Assembly: GCA_963765705.1 (NCBI GenBank)
Contig: CAVXXJ010000004.1
Coordinates: forward strand, 62,001 to 126,000
Length of the DNA stretch: 64,000 nucleotides
Origin: Gaiellasilicea sp963765705
Lineage (GTDB): Bacteria; Actinomycetota; Thermoleophilia; Gaiellales; Gaiellaceae
Reading direction: 5' to 3'
Every line of letters starts with the position of its first letter. Position 1 is the first letter of the stretch. The position numbers and the translations under genes were made by a program. Positions 24,776 through 34,440 of the stretch are shown in pieces. The notes beneath the pieces were generated by a model, which saw nothing but the letters and a program-made list of their open reading frames with translations, was not told where the DNA came from and ran no database searches.

Positions 24776-27556
24776 GTGCCGCCGCTCGTCGGACGTGACC
24801 CGGAGCTCGCGACGATCGACCGGTTCCTCCGGTCGGTCCCCGAGGGATATCGGGCGGTCGTTTTTCGGGGCGGGGCAGGCTACGGGAAGTCCGCGCTGCT
24901 GGAGGAGACCGTCGCCCGCGGGCGCGACCTGGGCTTTCGCGTCCTGACCGCACGGCCGGCCGAGACCGAAGCCGAACTTCCCTTCGGCGTCCTCGCGGAG
25001 CTGATGGAACCCGTCACTACATCGGAGCTCGATCTGTCCGTGCCGCAAGCGCGGGCGCTCGATGTTGCCCTCCGGCGGACAGACCCTGACGAGGCGCATC
25101 CTGTCGATCCACTTGCGCTCAGCCTGGCGGTGCGGGCGGCGCTGCAGGAGCTCGCGTCGCACGACCGCGTCCTCGTGGCGCTCGACGACCTGCACTGGTG
25201 TGACCCGCCGTCGCTGCGAACACTCAGCTTTGCGCTGCGGCGCGTGGATGCCGAGCTTGTCGGGCTGGTTGTGGGGGTCCGGTCGGGAACTGGGGCTGAG
25301 ATCCAGATCCCGGCGCCCGACGGCCGTGTCGTCGACGTCGAGGTCGGCCCGCTCGACGAGGCCGCCTTTGCGACCGTCGTGCGTCGTGGCGGCGCAACTC
25401 GGCTTCCGCAGCCCGTTGTTCGGCGGGTCCATGTGGCGTGCGACGGAAATCCACTCTTCGGCAAGGAGGTTGCGCGGCTGCTCGCCGATGGAGGGTTGCC
25501 GGACGACCCGGCAGCGCCGCTTCCGGTGCCTGCCTCGGCTTCCGGCGCGATCCGCGGACGCATTGCCAAGCTGCTCCCCCGCACACGCAATGTCCTGCTC
25601 GCAGCAGCGGCGCTACCGCGCCCCACGGTGGACCTGCTGATTGCTGCGCACAGTGAGGTGGACGTCGAGAACGCACTCGAAGAGGCTGCGGCTGCGGAGA
25701 TCGTCGTTGTCAAACTGGACCGAGTCAGCTTTACGCATCCGCTGATCGCAGCCGCCGTCTACGGAGCCGCCACGCCGCCGCAGCGCCGTGCAGCACACGC
25801 GCGGCTCGCGCGGGCTCTCGAACGCCCAGAGGAACGGGCTCCGCACCGCGCGCTCGCCACGACCCGTCCCAGCGCGGCCGTCGCCGCGGAGGTCGAGGCC
25901 GCAGCGGCCGCGGCGAGAGCGCGCGGCGCACTCGACACTGCCGGCCGGCTACTCGAGCAGGCGGCCGCCGTCACTCCGCTGCGTGAACGTGCGGCGCGAA
26001 GGAATCGAGGTCTCGAGGCCGCGCGCTGCCATCTCGCGGCCGGCGACACCGACCACGCCCGCAAGGTGCTCGACCGGCTCGTCGAGCTCTCGAGCCCCGG
26101 CGAGGAGCTGGCTGAGGTCTTGCTCGAGCTGGCTCTCGCAGGGGGAAGCTTTTCCCGCAGGGGTTTTGGGTACGCGACCGCCGCACTGGAGAACGCGCAG
26201 CAGAGCCCGGCGCTCGCGATTCGAATCCATGCCTGCCTAGCCGGTCTTCACATCACAGCGGGTGAGCCCGAGCTCTCGGCCGAACACGGACGTGCCGCGC
26301 TCGCTGCCGCCGAAACACTCGGGGACGAGGCGACGCTCGCGGCGACGACCGCCGGGGTTGTGTACGACGACTTCGTCCGCGGCAGGCCGATCGTCCTGGA
26401 CGAGCTCGAGCACGCCGTCGAGCTCGAGCGCACCGCCGGAAGATCGACCTCGGTCTGGGACGACCGGCCGATTGGCATGCTGGCCCAGCTTCTGTGGCGG
26501 GTGGGTGAGCACGATCGCTCACGAGCGCTCCTTCTCGAAGAGCTGGGCGAGGCCGTCGAGCGGGGCGAGGAACGTGACCGGACCGGGATCATTGCGATGC
26601 TTTCGCTCGTCGAAATGGACGCGGGGAACCTCCTGATCGCCCGAGAGTACGCGGCCGAGCTCTTTGCGTTGGGAGAGCAGCAGGACGACAGATCGATCCG
26701 GCTGAGCGGTCTACTGGGAAGCGGCGCCGTACTCGCTCTCCTCGGCGACCTCGACGAGGCCGAATTGCGTGCGCGCGACGGCCAGGAGCACGCACTCTCG
26801 CCCTTGCTCGAGGGGTGGCTTGCCTGGGGCGATCACACGTTCGGACTGGTCGCACTCGACCGCGGCGAGCCGGCAGCCGCGCTCGAGCACCTCGAGCGCG
26901 GGGAGCGGCGAAACGACGCCGCCGGGTTCATGGACCCGGCCTTCAGGCAGCTGCCAAACGGAATCGAGGCACTCATCGCTCTTGGCCGCCTGGACGAAGC
27001 GTCTGGGCGGATCGCCGATTACGAGCACCGCTGCGCCCCGGAACGGCATGCGCGCATCCTGGCGCTGGTCGCCCGCTACAGCGGGCTGATTGCGTCACTT
27101 CGCGCCGAGCACGAGAAGGCCGAAGCGGAGTTCGCACGGTCGCTCGAGCTGCAGGAGCGGGCGCCGAGCCCGTATTACCGTGCGCGAACCCTGATGGCCT
27201 TGGCCGCGGCGCGGCGTCGGCACCGGCGGCGTGGTGACGCGCGGCGTGCGCTCGAAGAGGCAGTGGAGCTCTTCGTGCAGGCCGGCGCCGACGTCTGGGC
27301 CGAGCGGGCGCGTGCCGACATCGACGCCCTCGGGCTTCGGCGCGGTCCGGCCGGCGAGCTGACACCGATGGAGGACCGCATCGCCCGGGCCGTCGCGGCC
27401 GGCGCAACGAATCGCGAAGCCGCCGCGGCACTCTTCCTCTCCGAGCGCACGATCGAGTTCCACCTGCGCAACGTCTATCGCAAGCTCCACCTACACTCCC
27501 GCGTCGAGCTTGCCGCCCACTTCCCAGCCGACACAAGCGGCACCACGTCTGCTTAG
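24776..27556 (+). CDS. LAL-type LuxR transcriptional regulator
   Basis: 926 residues from GTG 24776. N-terminal AAA-like ATPase with Walker A GGAGYGKSALLEE (about residue 28) and Walker B LVALDDLHWCD; a long helical, TPR-like middle; and a C-terminal LuxR HTH (LTPMEDRIARAVAAGATNRE, SERTIEFHLRNVYRKLHLHS). Large ATP-binding LuxR regulators integrate ATP and inducer binding to activate transcription. The neighbouring convergent solute-binding protein gene may belong to its targets, but nothing proves this. Confidence 0.92.
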   Translation: MPPLVGRDPELATIDRFLRSVPEGYRAVVFRGGAGYGKSALLEETVARGRDLGFRVLTARPAETEAELPFGVLAELMEPVTTSELDLSVPQARALDVALRRTDPDEAHPVDPLALSLAVRAALQELASHDRVLVALDDLHWCDPPSLRTLSFALRRVDAELVGLVVGVRSGTGAEIQIPAPDGRVVDVEVGPLDEAAFATVVRRGGATRLPQPVVRRVHVACDGNPLFGKEVARLLADGGLPDDPAAPLPVPASASGAIRGRIAKLLPRTRNVLLAAAALPRPTVDLLIAAHSEVDVENALEEAAAAEIVVVKLDRVSFTHPLIAAAVYGAATPPQRRAAHARLARALERPEERAPHRALATTRPSAAVAAEVEAAAAAARARGALDTAGRLLEQAAAVTPLRERAARRNRGLEAARCHLAAGDTDHARKVLDRLVELSSPGEELAEVLLELALAGGSFSRRGFGYATAALENAQQSPALAIRIHACLAGLHITAGEPELSAEHGRAALAAAETLGDEATLAATTAGVVYDDFVRGRPIVLDELEHAVELERTAGRSTSVWDDRPIGMLAQLLWRVGEHDRSRALLLEELGEAVERGEERDRTGIIAMLSLVEMDAGNLLIAREYAAELFALGEQQDDRSIRLSGLLGSGAVLALLGDLDEAELRARDGQEHALSPLLEGWLAWGDHTFGLVALDRGEPAAALEHLERGERRNDAAGFMDPAFRQLPNGIEALIALGRLDEASGRIADYEHRCAPERHARILALVARYSGLIASLRAEHEKAEAEFARSLELQERAPSPYYRARTLMALAAARRRHRRRGDARRALEEAVELFVQAGADVWAERARADIDALGLRRGPAGELTPMEDRIARAVAAGATNREAAAALFLSERTIEFHLRNVYRKLHLHSRVELAAHFPADTSGTTSA

Positions 27557-27570
27557 AGGCCGGGGCTCCA

Positions 27571-29199
27571 CTACCTGTTCGAGATGGAGACCTTCGTGAA
27601 GTCGTACTGGTCGAGCAGGTTCGGCTCCCAACCCTCGATGCCCGACCTGCGGAGGGTTGTGAACGTCGACCAGTACAGGGGGATGACCGGCAAACTTCCG
27701 CTCGGCCCCGTCAGCTTTGCCTCTGCCTGCGCATAGAGCTCGTGCCGCTCTGCCTGGTCGGGACTCGATCTGGCCCGCTCGATGAGGTCGTCGTACGCGG
27801 CGTCGCAATAGCCTCCCGGATTGTCGGCACCTTCGCACGTCCAGAGCTCCAGGAGGTTGATGTCGTCGACGTAGTCGGCGACCCAGCCCGACATCCAGAC
27901 GTCGACCGACGAGTGGAGCGGCGGACTGAGTAGCTCAATGAACTCCTGGAAATTCATCCGGCGCAGCGTCGTCTCGATGCCGATCTTCTGCCACATCGCC
28001 TGGACCGCGACCGCGATCTCAGCGGCGGCGGATGGGACATTCGTGTAGACGAGGTTGAGTTTGCGCCGGGACGATGAGGCGCGGGCGAGGTACTCGCGGG
28101 CAGCTGCCAGATCTGCCGCTTGCGGAAGGAAGTCTTGGGCGATCGTCTTGAAGCCCGGCATGCCCTTCGGCGTCAAGCTGGTCGCCGGCTCCTCATCACC
28201 TTTGGTCACATTCTCGACCAAGGAGCGCCGGTCGGTCGCGAAGGCTAGCGCCCGGCGCAGGTTCAGATCCGGCACTGTCTTCATGTTGAAGCCGAAGTAC
28301 TTCGTAGATAGGCCCGGGACGCGGACGTAGGCATCGCCGGCCCGCAGCCGCTCGACGTCGGCGTACGGAATGCACGCGTTCTCGAGGCAGGCGTCGATCT
28401 CCTTCGCCTCGAACGCGAGTAGCGCGGTCACCGCGTCCTTGATGACGCGTGCGTCGATCCGCCCGATCTTCACCATGGCGGCATTGCGCCAGTCCGCCCA
28501 CTTCGCGAGCGTGAGGGACTCGTCGTGCCTCCAGGCAGTCAGGCGATACGGCCCGTTCGTGACGATGTTGGTCGGCTCCGTCCACTTTCGACCGAACTGC
28601 TCCACCGTCTTCCGGTGCACGGGAAGAAACGTTGCCGCCGCCGATTGAGCTATGAACCACGGCTGCGAACTCGTCAACCGGACTTCGAGCGTCGTCTTGT
28701 CGACCGCGCTCACCTGCACCCTGTCCCGAAGCGCCGCGCAGTCGTCCTGCTTGGCATCGCAGCCGTTGTACTCCCTCGCTCCGGCGATCCCATAGAGCTG
28801 ATAGGCGGATCCCGACGCGAACTCGGGGTCGAGGACCCGCTTCCAGGCGTATTCGTAGTCGGCAGCGGTCACAGGATCCCCGTTCGTCCAACGACCGTCC
28901 TGCCGCAGGTGGAAGGTGACCGTCTTTCCTTTGTCGCTTATCTCCCAACTCTGCGCCAGGGCAGCCTCCGGTTCGAGCTCGTCGTTCAGCTTCACGAGCG
29001 GATCCATCATGTTCAGGGCGAAGTTCGCCGAGATGACATCGGGAAGGAGGCCGGGGTCGAGCGAGGGCGGCTCGGCACCAACCGCGACCCGCAGAATCGA
29101 GCCCGGACGGGACTCCCGATCATCCTCGCCGCTGCAGGCACCGCCCAACACGATCCACGTGACGGCGGCCACAACAACAAGAGCACGATCGAGGCGGAT
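27571..29199 (-). CDS. Peptide-type ABC transporter solute-binding lipoprotein
   Basis: About 540 residues of the SBP_bac_5 (OppA/DppA) family: ILRVAVGAEPPSLDPGLLPD after the signal, the conserved KTVTFHLRQDGRWTNGDPVT block, NIVTNGPYRL, RRALAFATDRRSLV and the C-terminal LPVIPLYWST. Signal and lipobox (VLGGAC) are seen. The usual starts give a truncated signal (GTG 29172); nine codons upstream an ATC at 29197-29199 sits 5 bp after AGGAGGGG and would give RLDRALVVVAAVTWIVLGGAC. Either ATC is used as a rare start or an ATG was misread. No permease or ATPase genes are adjacent. Confidence 0.88.
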   Translation of the reverse strand: MRLDRALVVVAAVTWIVLGGACSGEDDRESRPGSILRVAVGAEPPSLDPGLLPDVISANFALNMMDPLVKLNDELEPEAALAQSWEISDKGKTVTFHLRQDGRWTNGDPVTAADYEYAWKRVLDPEFASGSAYQLYGIAGAREYNGCDAKQDDCAALRDRVQVSAVDKTTLEVRLTSSQPWFIAQSAAATFLPVHRKTVEQFGRKWTEPTNIVTNGPYRLTAWRHDESLTLAKWADWRNAAMVKIGRIDARVIKDAVTALLAFEAKEIDACLENACIPYADVERLRAGDAYVRVPGLSTKYFGFNMKTVPDLNLRRALAFATDRRSLVENVTKGDEEPATSLTPKGMPGFKTIAQDFLPQAADLAAAREYLARASSSRRKLNLVYTNVPSAAAEIAVAVQAMWQKIGIETTLRRMNFQEFIELLSPPLHSSVDVWMSGWVADYVDDINLLELWTCEGADNPGGYCDAAYDDLIERARSSPDQAERHELYAQAEAKLTGPSGSLPVIPLYWSTFTTLRRSGIEGWEPNLLDQYDFTKVSISNR

Positions 29200-29314
29200 C
29201 GACCCCTCCTATCCTGTCAGAGCGACGTTGAGTCTGGTGCGGCAATTACGAACGTTTCGACTCCGGAAGTCAACACTCTTCATCATCGCCGGCTAGAGAG
29301 GCTCTCTGGGTCAG

Positions 29315-29443
29315 TTGTCTCATTTGACGACAGCCCGGGTCAACGTCAGGTCAACAAGCTTTCGTCAAACCACCCGAATGCACCCAACCCGCGGTGCACT
29401 CAACCATGCGCTTTCACGAACGTTCCCGAGACCTCGCGAGAGC
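29315..29443 (+). repeat. Dispersed repeat block, copy 2
   Basis: Counterpart of 23878-24006, with the GTCAAC pair at 29339-29344 and 29350-29355 and the same ordered islands. Here it is followed not by a tRNA fragment but by a perfect hairpin at 29459. It lies in a ~400-bp stretch without genes between the solute-binding protein and the glycine-rich protein. Confidence 0.75.
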
Positions 29444-29458
29444 GGCTTACCTGCGCAA

Positions 29459-29487
29459 GATCGGAATCTGCCGAGCAGATTCCGATC
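29459..29487 (+). terminator. Perfect 12-bp inverted repeat (hairpin)
   Basis: GATCGGAATCTG, five bases (CCGAG), then CAGATTCCGATC. The 12-bp stem is perfect and stands out in an otherwise unstructured gap. There is no T-run, so it may be a Rho-independent-like terminator of weak type, an operator or an element end. It lies 108 bp beyond the stop of the minus-strand glycine-rich gene. Confidence 0.5.
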
Positions 29488-29595
29488 GCGCTAAGACCCC
29501 TGAAGCTGCGTGGGTCGGCCGCGGGGCTCGAAAGCGATGTGCTCCAGACTCACCCGCGGCGACGATCCCTTCGACACTGCGCCCGAACGCGTGTG

Positions 29596-31506
29596 TTACG
29601 GGAAGATCGCCTTCGCGATCCCGGCCTCTCCGGCGGCTCCAGTCCCGCTGGGGCTGCTACCGCCGCCGCTGCCGCCGGGACCGGGCGTGCCGACCGAGAC
29701 CTTGGCGTCGCTCTTGACGTCTGCGGTCGACGTCCCGGCCTTGAAGATCCCGATGCCGGGGCCGCCGGCTCCGCCGCCACCGCCGCCGCCTTTCCCGCCT
29801 GCGCCGCCCGCGCCGCCGTTGCCGCCCGCGCCGATCTCGGACGTGCAGACCCTCGCCCCCCTGCCGGCGACGCCGCCCGCTCCTGCCTGGCCGCCGTCGC
29901 CGCCGCGCCCGCCGGCGCCGCCGTTCGCGGCCGCGACCGAGCTCGCCTCGACGACGATCTTCGATTCGAAGAGGTAGACCCCGAAAGAGCCGCCGCCGGC
30001 TTCGCCACCACTGCCGCCCCTGCCGCCGCCTCCACCGCCGCCGCCACCACCTCCGCCGTTGCCGGCGCCGTTGTTCGCGAGCACCGCCTGCTGGGAACCC
30101 CCGCCGCCGCCGCCACCACCGCCGTTTCCGTGCGTACCAGCTCCGCCGTCGCGGCCGCCCTGACCGTCCCAGAACGCGGCGGCGACAGGCGTCGAGCTCG
30201 CGCCTCCTTGGCCCCTCACTCCGGTCGCGCCGGGCGCGCCGTTGGCGCCGCTCTGCCCCCGCTGGCCGGGATCGCCCGCCGCTCCACCCGCGCCGCCGGC
30301 TGATCCGAGTCGCCCGCCGCCCCCGGGGGCGCCGCGGTTGATGCCGACCTCCTGGCCGCCGTGGCCGCCTGCCCCGCCCCGCCGATCGACCTGGCTCGAT
30401 CCACCGGCCCCACCAAAGGGTTTGCCGATCCCGTCGCACGCCCCGGGCCCTCCGTCGCCTCCCTTGCCGCCGGTCCCGCCGGGCGGTCCTGTCCTCCCCG
30501 GAGCGCCGGCGACCCCGTCGTCTGCACGCACGACGACCCGCTGCAGCGTCAGGCTCGAGCCGCTCGCGCGAACGCCGTAGATGCTCGACCCGGCGGTCTC
30601 AGCCGCAGCTGTTCCCCGGATCGCGAGGTGCTGGAGGACGACGTCCTTGGCGCTGTCGGCGCGTACCGCCTCCCCGCTGCCGCTGATGAGCGGGAGCCCG
30701 TCGGGGTAGCGATCGCGACGCTGCCAGCTCGCGGGGTCGTAGCCGCCGTAGATCGAGATCCCGGACGAGAGGGACACGCGTCCGTAGCTGCCGAAGGCGA
30801 CGAGCACGTACCGCTTCTTGCCGGTCGCGGCGGCCGTCAGCGCCGCCGCGATCTCCCGCTTCGGCTTCTCTTTCGTGCCGGGGTTCGCGTCGTTCCCACT
30901 GGGAGAGGCGAAGGTCGCGTCCCGTTCGGTGCCGTCGATCCCGTCGCAGTTGGAGTCGACGAACCCGAGTTCGGGCAGATCGGTCGCGCCCGGGTGGATC
31001 GCCGCGTTCTGCGGTGCGCAGTCTTCGGCGTTCGGGGTCCCGTCGCCGTCAGTGTCCGCAGGCGGCGATGGCGGCGGCGTGGGCGGAGGGTGCCCGTGCG
31101 GCTTCGCTCTTGCGAACAACTGCGCGGCGGCCTGGTTCCCCGCCCGGTCCCGGACCGGCTTCGCGGTCGTACGCCGGTAGCGAATCGCAGGCGCGGCCCT
31201 CGGGTCAGGCTGCGGGCGCTCGACGAGGAGCACCACGAGCGTCTTTCCCGTTCCCGTCGCGCTCCCTACCGAGCGGATCCGGTAGCCGGCCACCGTGAAC
31301 GGATAGCGGCCGTCCCTGTCGGCCGAGTGGCGAACCCGCTCCGAATACACAAGCCTGACGCCGTCGGCGCGCGCATCGCCGTCCGCATCCAGCACCGACG
31401 CCACCCCGATCCTGGGCGGCTTCCGGTCCGGCGGCGCAGCCGCCGCCGCGACGACGACGGTCGCCGCGACCACGATCGCCAACGGAATCGTCCAGACACG
31501 GGTCAT
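29596..31506 (-). CDS. Secreted glycine-rich protein with MopE-type calcium motif
   Basis: 636 residues. A signal peptide (about 1-24) leads to a beta-rich region, a Pro-rich spacer (HPPPTPPPSPP), then DTDGDGTPNAEDCAPQNAAI and NPGATDL-like MopE/thrombospondin type-3 calcium sequence and a DUF1565-like beta-helix start (ASPSGNDANPGTKEKP). From about residue 330 it is glycine-rich, with GGXGG and G-X-Y runs like PE_PGRS or collagen-like proteins, punctuated by short beta strands (SFGVYLFESKIVVEASSV). It is probably a cell-surface or extracellular adhesin/structural protein. Glycine codons are mixed GGC/GGG/GGA, so the repeat is protein-level, not simple DNA slippage. Confidence 0.85.
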   Translation of the reverse strand: MTRVWTIPLAIVVAATVVVAAAAAPPDRKPPRIGVASVLDADGDARADGVRLVYSERVRHSADRDGRYPFTVAGYRIRSVGSATGTGKTLVVLLVERPQPDPRAAPAIRYRRTTAKPVRDRAGNQAAAQLFARAKPHGHPPPTPPPSPPADTDGDGTPNAEDCAPQNAAIHPGATDLPELGFVDSNCDGIDGTERDATFASPSGNDANPGTKEKPKREIAAALTAAATGKKRYVLVAFGSYGRVSLSSGISIYGGYDPASWQRRDRYPDGLPLISGSGEAVRADSAKDVVLQHLAIRGTAAAETAGSSIYGVRASGSSLTLQRVVVRADDGVAGAPGRTGPPGGTGGKGGDGGPGACDGIGKPFGGAGGSSQVDRRGGAGGHGGQEVGINRGAPGGGGRLGSAGGAGGAAGDPGQRGQSGANGAPGATGVRGQGGASSTPVAAAFWDGQGGRDGGAGTHGNGGGGGGGGGSQQAVLANNGAGNGGGGGGGGGGGGRGGSGGEAGGGSFGVYLFESKIVVEASSVAAANGGAGGRGGDGGQAGAGGVAGRGARVCTSEIGAGGNGGAGGAGGKGGGGGGGAGGPGIGIFKAGTSTADVKSDAKVSVGTPGPGGSGGGSSPSGTGAAGEAGIAKAIFP

Positions 31507-31695
31507 GGCTGCTCCGCTGCTTCGGACTCATCGAGAGCCTTGACCGTGTACGCCGCTTCCGTCATGAGGCCACGATACTCGCCTCGTATCCGGCGGCACA
31601 ACGGCCGGCACTGTCACTCAACGCGGCGGTTCCGCGAGCTTCGGCTTTCCCGTCGGCGTTTCCTGCTGGGCGGTCTCTGTCACGATCGGTCAGAG

Positions 31696-34440
31696 ATGGC
31701 GTCCGAGCTGATCGCCAGAGAGGAGGAGCTTGCCTCGCTCTTCGCCTTCGTCGACGACGAGCGGGGAGCGCCTGCTGCGCTCGTGGTCGAGGGCGAGGCG
31801 GGGATCGGAAAGTCGAGCCTCTGGCTCGCAGGCGTCGAGCATGCGCGCGCCGGGGGATTGCGTGTGCTCTCCGCACGACCGGCCGAGGCCGAGCGCAGCC
31901 TCGCTCACGCCGGTCTCGGCGATTTGTTCGTGGACGTCCTCGACCAGGTGCTGCCGGCGCTCCCGCCGCCGAGGCGGCGTGCGCTCGAGGTCGCACTCCT
32001 CCTGGAGGAGGCGGCCGAGGATGCGGTCGACCCGCGGGCGCTCGGGATCGCGACTCGTAGCGCCTTGCAGCTTCTCGCCGATGAGGTGCCGCTCGTCATC
32101 GCGATCGACGACATTCAGTGGCTCGACGCCTCGTCGGCGTACGCGCTCGCATTCGCGCTTCGCCGGCTCGCTGCAAGCAGTGTGCTCTTGCTGGTCGCCG
32201 AGCGGACCGGCGGCGCCGCGACGCGCAGGGGAATCGAACAGGGGCTGAGCGCGGAGCGAGTCCGGCGGCTTCCGGTCGGGCCGCTGAGCGCGGACGCGCT
32301 GCATCGGTTGCTCCTCGTCCGGCTCGGCAGGCCGTTCGCACGCCAGACGCTGCTCCAGCTTCACCGTCGATCGGGCGGCAACCCGTTCGTCGCCCTGGAG
32401 CTGGCGCGGGTGCTGGATCCGGATTTCAACACCGCTCAACCGCTGCCGGTTCCCGAGACGCTCGAGGAGCTCGTGCGCGCGAGGATGTCCGGGCTCCCGG
32501 CGTCGACCCGGCGGGCACTCGAGCTCGCCTCGGCGTTGGGCACCGCGTCCGAGGCCGTGCTGAAGCAGGCGGGCGTTGCGGCAGACGCGCTCGAGCCGGC
32601 GTTCGCGGCGCAGGTGATCGAGCGCGACAAGGGGAAGATTCGCTTCACCCACCCGCTGCTGTCGTCGGTCCTGTACCACGATCTCGGCGAGGAGCGAGGG
32701 AGCGTTCACGGACGCCTTGCGGACATCGTCGAGGATCCGCTCCTCCGCGCCCGTCATCTCGCGCTGTCGAGAGAGGAGCCGGACGCCGGCGTCGCCGAGG
32801 TACTCGACGACGCCGCGCGGCTGGCGGCAGATCGCGGCGCGTCGGAGGTCGCGGCCGAGCTGGCAGAGCAGGCGCTCCGGCTCACGCCCGCGGAGGAGAC
32901 CGAACAGCACCATCGCCGAGCGCTGGCCGCGGCTCGCGCACATCACGCCGCCGGCGAATGGACGCGCGCCCACAGGATCGCGAGTGACTTGTTGTTGGCC
33001 GAGACGGAGAGTGGTCCGGTGCGCGCCGACGGGCTCGTCCTCCTGGCCGAGCTCGAGACCGTCGACCGTGGCGTCGCTCTGCTCGAGGAAGCGCTTGGCG
33101 CGGCGACCTCGCGGCCGGCGCTCCAGTCGGAGATCCACTGCCGACTCGCGTGGGCGACGCGCTTCCGGAGCGGCTACGTGCGCGCCCTCGAGCACGCCCG
33201 CGCAGCGCTCGAGCTCGCCGAGGGCCTCGACGACGATGCGCTGCGAGCCCGCGCGCACGTCGTGCAGTCGATCCTCGGCTGGATCGTCGGCGACGCCGAC
33301 GCGCCGCAGCTGCCGGCGCGGGCGGCCGACTTCGCGACCGCGCTCGGCGGGGAACGACTGGTGCAGGAGGCGACGCTGGCGGTCGTGAACAACTTCGCGC
33401 CGTCGTCAAAGCGGGAGGAGGCGCGCGCGTTGCTCGAGGGCGACTACCGCGAGTGGCAGGACCGTGACGAGCCGCGAAGCGCCCGCGCGCTCTGGGGGCT
33501 CGCATGGGTCGAGTTCTGGGCCGGACGTTGGGCGCTCGCCGCCGAGCACGCCGCTCGCGCCTACGACATCTCGATCCAGTACGGCCTGGAGTTGCCGCAG
33601 GACCATCTTCCGATCGCGCTCGTCGCCGTCCATCGTGGCCAGTACGAGCTCGCGCGGGAGCATTCGCAACGCGCGCTCGCGCTGGCGGAAGACCAATTCG
33701 GGCTCCACCCGCCCCAGCACACGGCGATCCTCGGGCTGGTTGCGCGGGGGAACGGGGATCAGCACGAGGCGGCCAGGTTGCTCGGCGAGGCCGACCGGCA
33801 GGCGGCGGCGCTCGGGTGGGGCGAGCCGAGCATCCGCTGGTGGAGCGCCGACCACGTCGAGATCCTGCTCGAGCTGGGCCGGGTCGACGACGCGGCTCGG
33901 GTCCTCGACGCTTGGGGTGCGGACGCCGAGCGGCTCGGGCGCGAGTGGGTGCTCGCGCAGGTGACCCGTTGCCGTGGCCTCGTCGCCGGCGCCGAGGACA
34001 CGGAGGAGGCGCTGGCGCTCCTCGAGAGAGCGGTCGCGGAGCACGAGGAGGTCGGGGATCCGTTCGGCCGCGCGCGCGCACTGCTTGCGCTGGGCGTCGT
34101 CAGACGCCGGGGCCGCCAGAAGCGGCCCGCGCGTGAGGCGATCGAGGCGGCGCTCGCAGGGTTCGACGAGGTAGGCGCCGTGGGCTGGGCGGAGCAGGCC
34201 CGCGCCGAGCTCGGCCGTGTCGGCGGGCGCAGGCCCAGCGACGGCGAGCTGACTCCGACGGAGCTTCGCCTCGCCACGCTCGTCGCCGAAGGCCGTTCCA
34301 ACAAGGAGATCGCGGCGACCCTCTTCGTGACGCCGAAGACGGTCGGAACGACGCTCTCGCGACTGTACGCCAAGGTCGGCGTCCATTCACGGACCGAGTT
34401 GATCCGCCGTCTCGGCGAGCGGCCCGGGAGCAAAGTGTAG
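31696..34440 (+). CDS. LAL-type LuxR transcriptional regulator
   Basis: 914 residues from ATG 31696. Walker A VEGEAGIGKSSLWLAG, Walker B VIAIDDIQWLD, TPR-like helical middle (about 350-830) and LuxR HTH at the end (ELTPTELRLATLVAEGRSNK and TPKTVGTTLSRLYAKVGVHS). An inverted repeat TCTCTG/CAGAGA (31674-31679, 31691-31696) abuts the start and could be an operator. Open frame extends far upstream, but the N-terminal REEELASLFAFVDDERG block of the family begins right after this ATG. It precedes the small leader-peptide-like genes at 34520 on the same strand and may control them. Confidence 0.92.
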   Translation: MASELIAREEELASLFAFVDDERGAPAALVVEGEAGIGKSSLWLAGVEHARAGGLRVLSARPAEAERSLAHAGLGDLFVDVLDQVLPALPPPRRRALEVALLLEEAAEDAVDPRALGIATRSALQLLADEVPLVIAIDDIQWLDASSAYALAFALRRLAASSVLLLVAERTGGAATRRGIEQGLSAERVRRLPVGPLSADALHRLLLVRLGRPFARQTLLQLHRRSGGNPFVALELARVLDPDFNTAQPLPVPETLEELVRARMSGLPASTRRALELASALGTASEAVLKQAGVAADALEPAFAAQVIERDKGKIRFTHPLLSSVLYHDLGEERGSVHGRLADIVEDPLLRARHLALSREEPDAGVAEVLDDAARLAADRGASEVAAELAEQALRLTPAEETEQHHRRALAAARAHHAAGEWTRAHRIASDLLLAETESGPVRADGLVLLAELETVDRGVALLEEALGAATSRPALQSEIHCRLAWATRFRSGYVRALEHARAALELAEGLDDDALRARAHVVQSILGWIVGDADAPQLPARAADFATALGGERLVQEATLAVVNNFAPSSKREEARALLEGDYREWQDRDEPRSARALWGLAWVEFWAGRWALAAEHAARAYDISIQYGLELPQDHLPIALVAVHRGQYELAREHSQRALALAEDQFGLHPPQHTAILGLVARGNGDQHEAARLLGEADRQAAALGWGEPSIRWWSADHVEILLELGRVDDAARVLDAWGADAERLGREWVLAQVTRCRGLVAGAEDTEEALALLERAVAEHEEVGDPFGRARALLALGVVRRRGRQKRPAREAIEAALAGFDEVGAVGWAEQARAELGRVGGRRPSDGELTPTELRLATLVAEGRSNKEIAATLFVTPKTVGTTLSRLYAKVGVHSRTELIRRLGERPGSKV

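Noticed and set aside
29596..30500. CRISPR-like or tandem-repeat array
   Set aside because: The apparent periodicity comes from glycine codons of a coding sequence; there are no constant repeats with unique spacers.
30361..31695. Upstream extension of the second LAL regulator by 445 codons
   Set aside because: It is antisense to the glycine-rich gene and has no conserved sequence; the family N-terminus begins at 31696.
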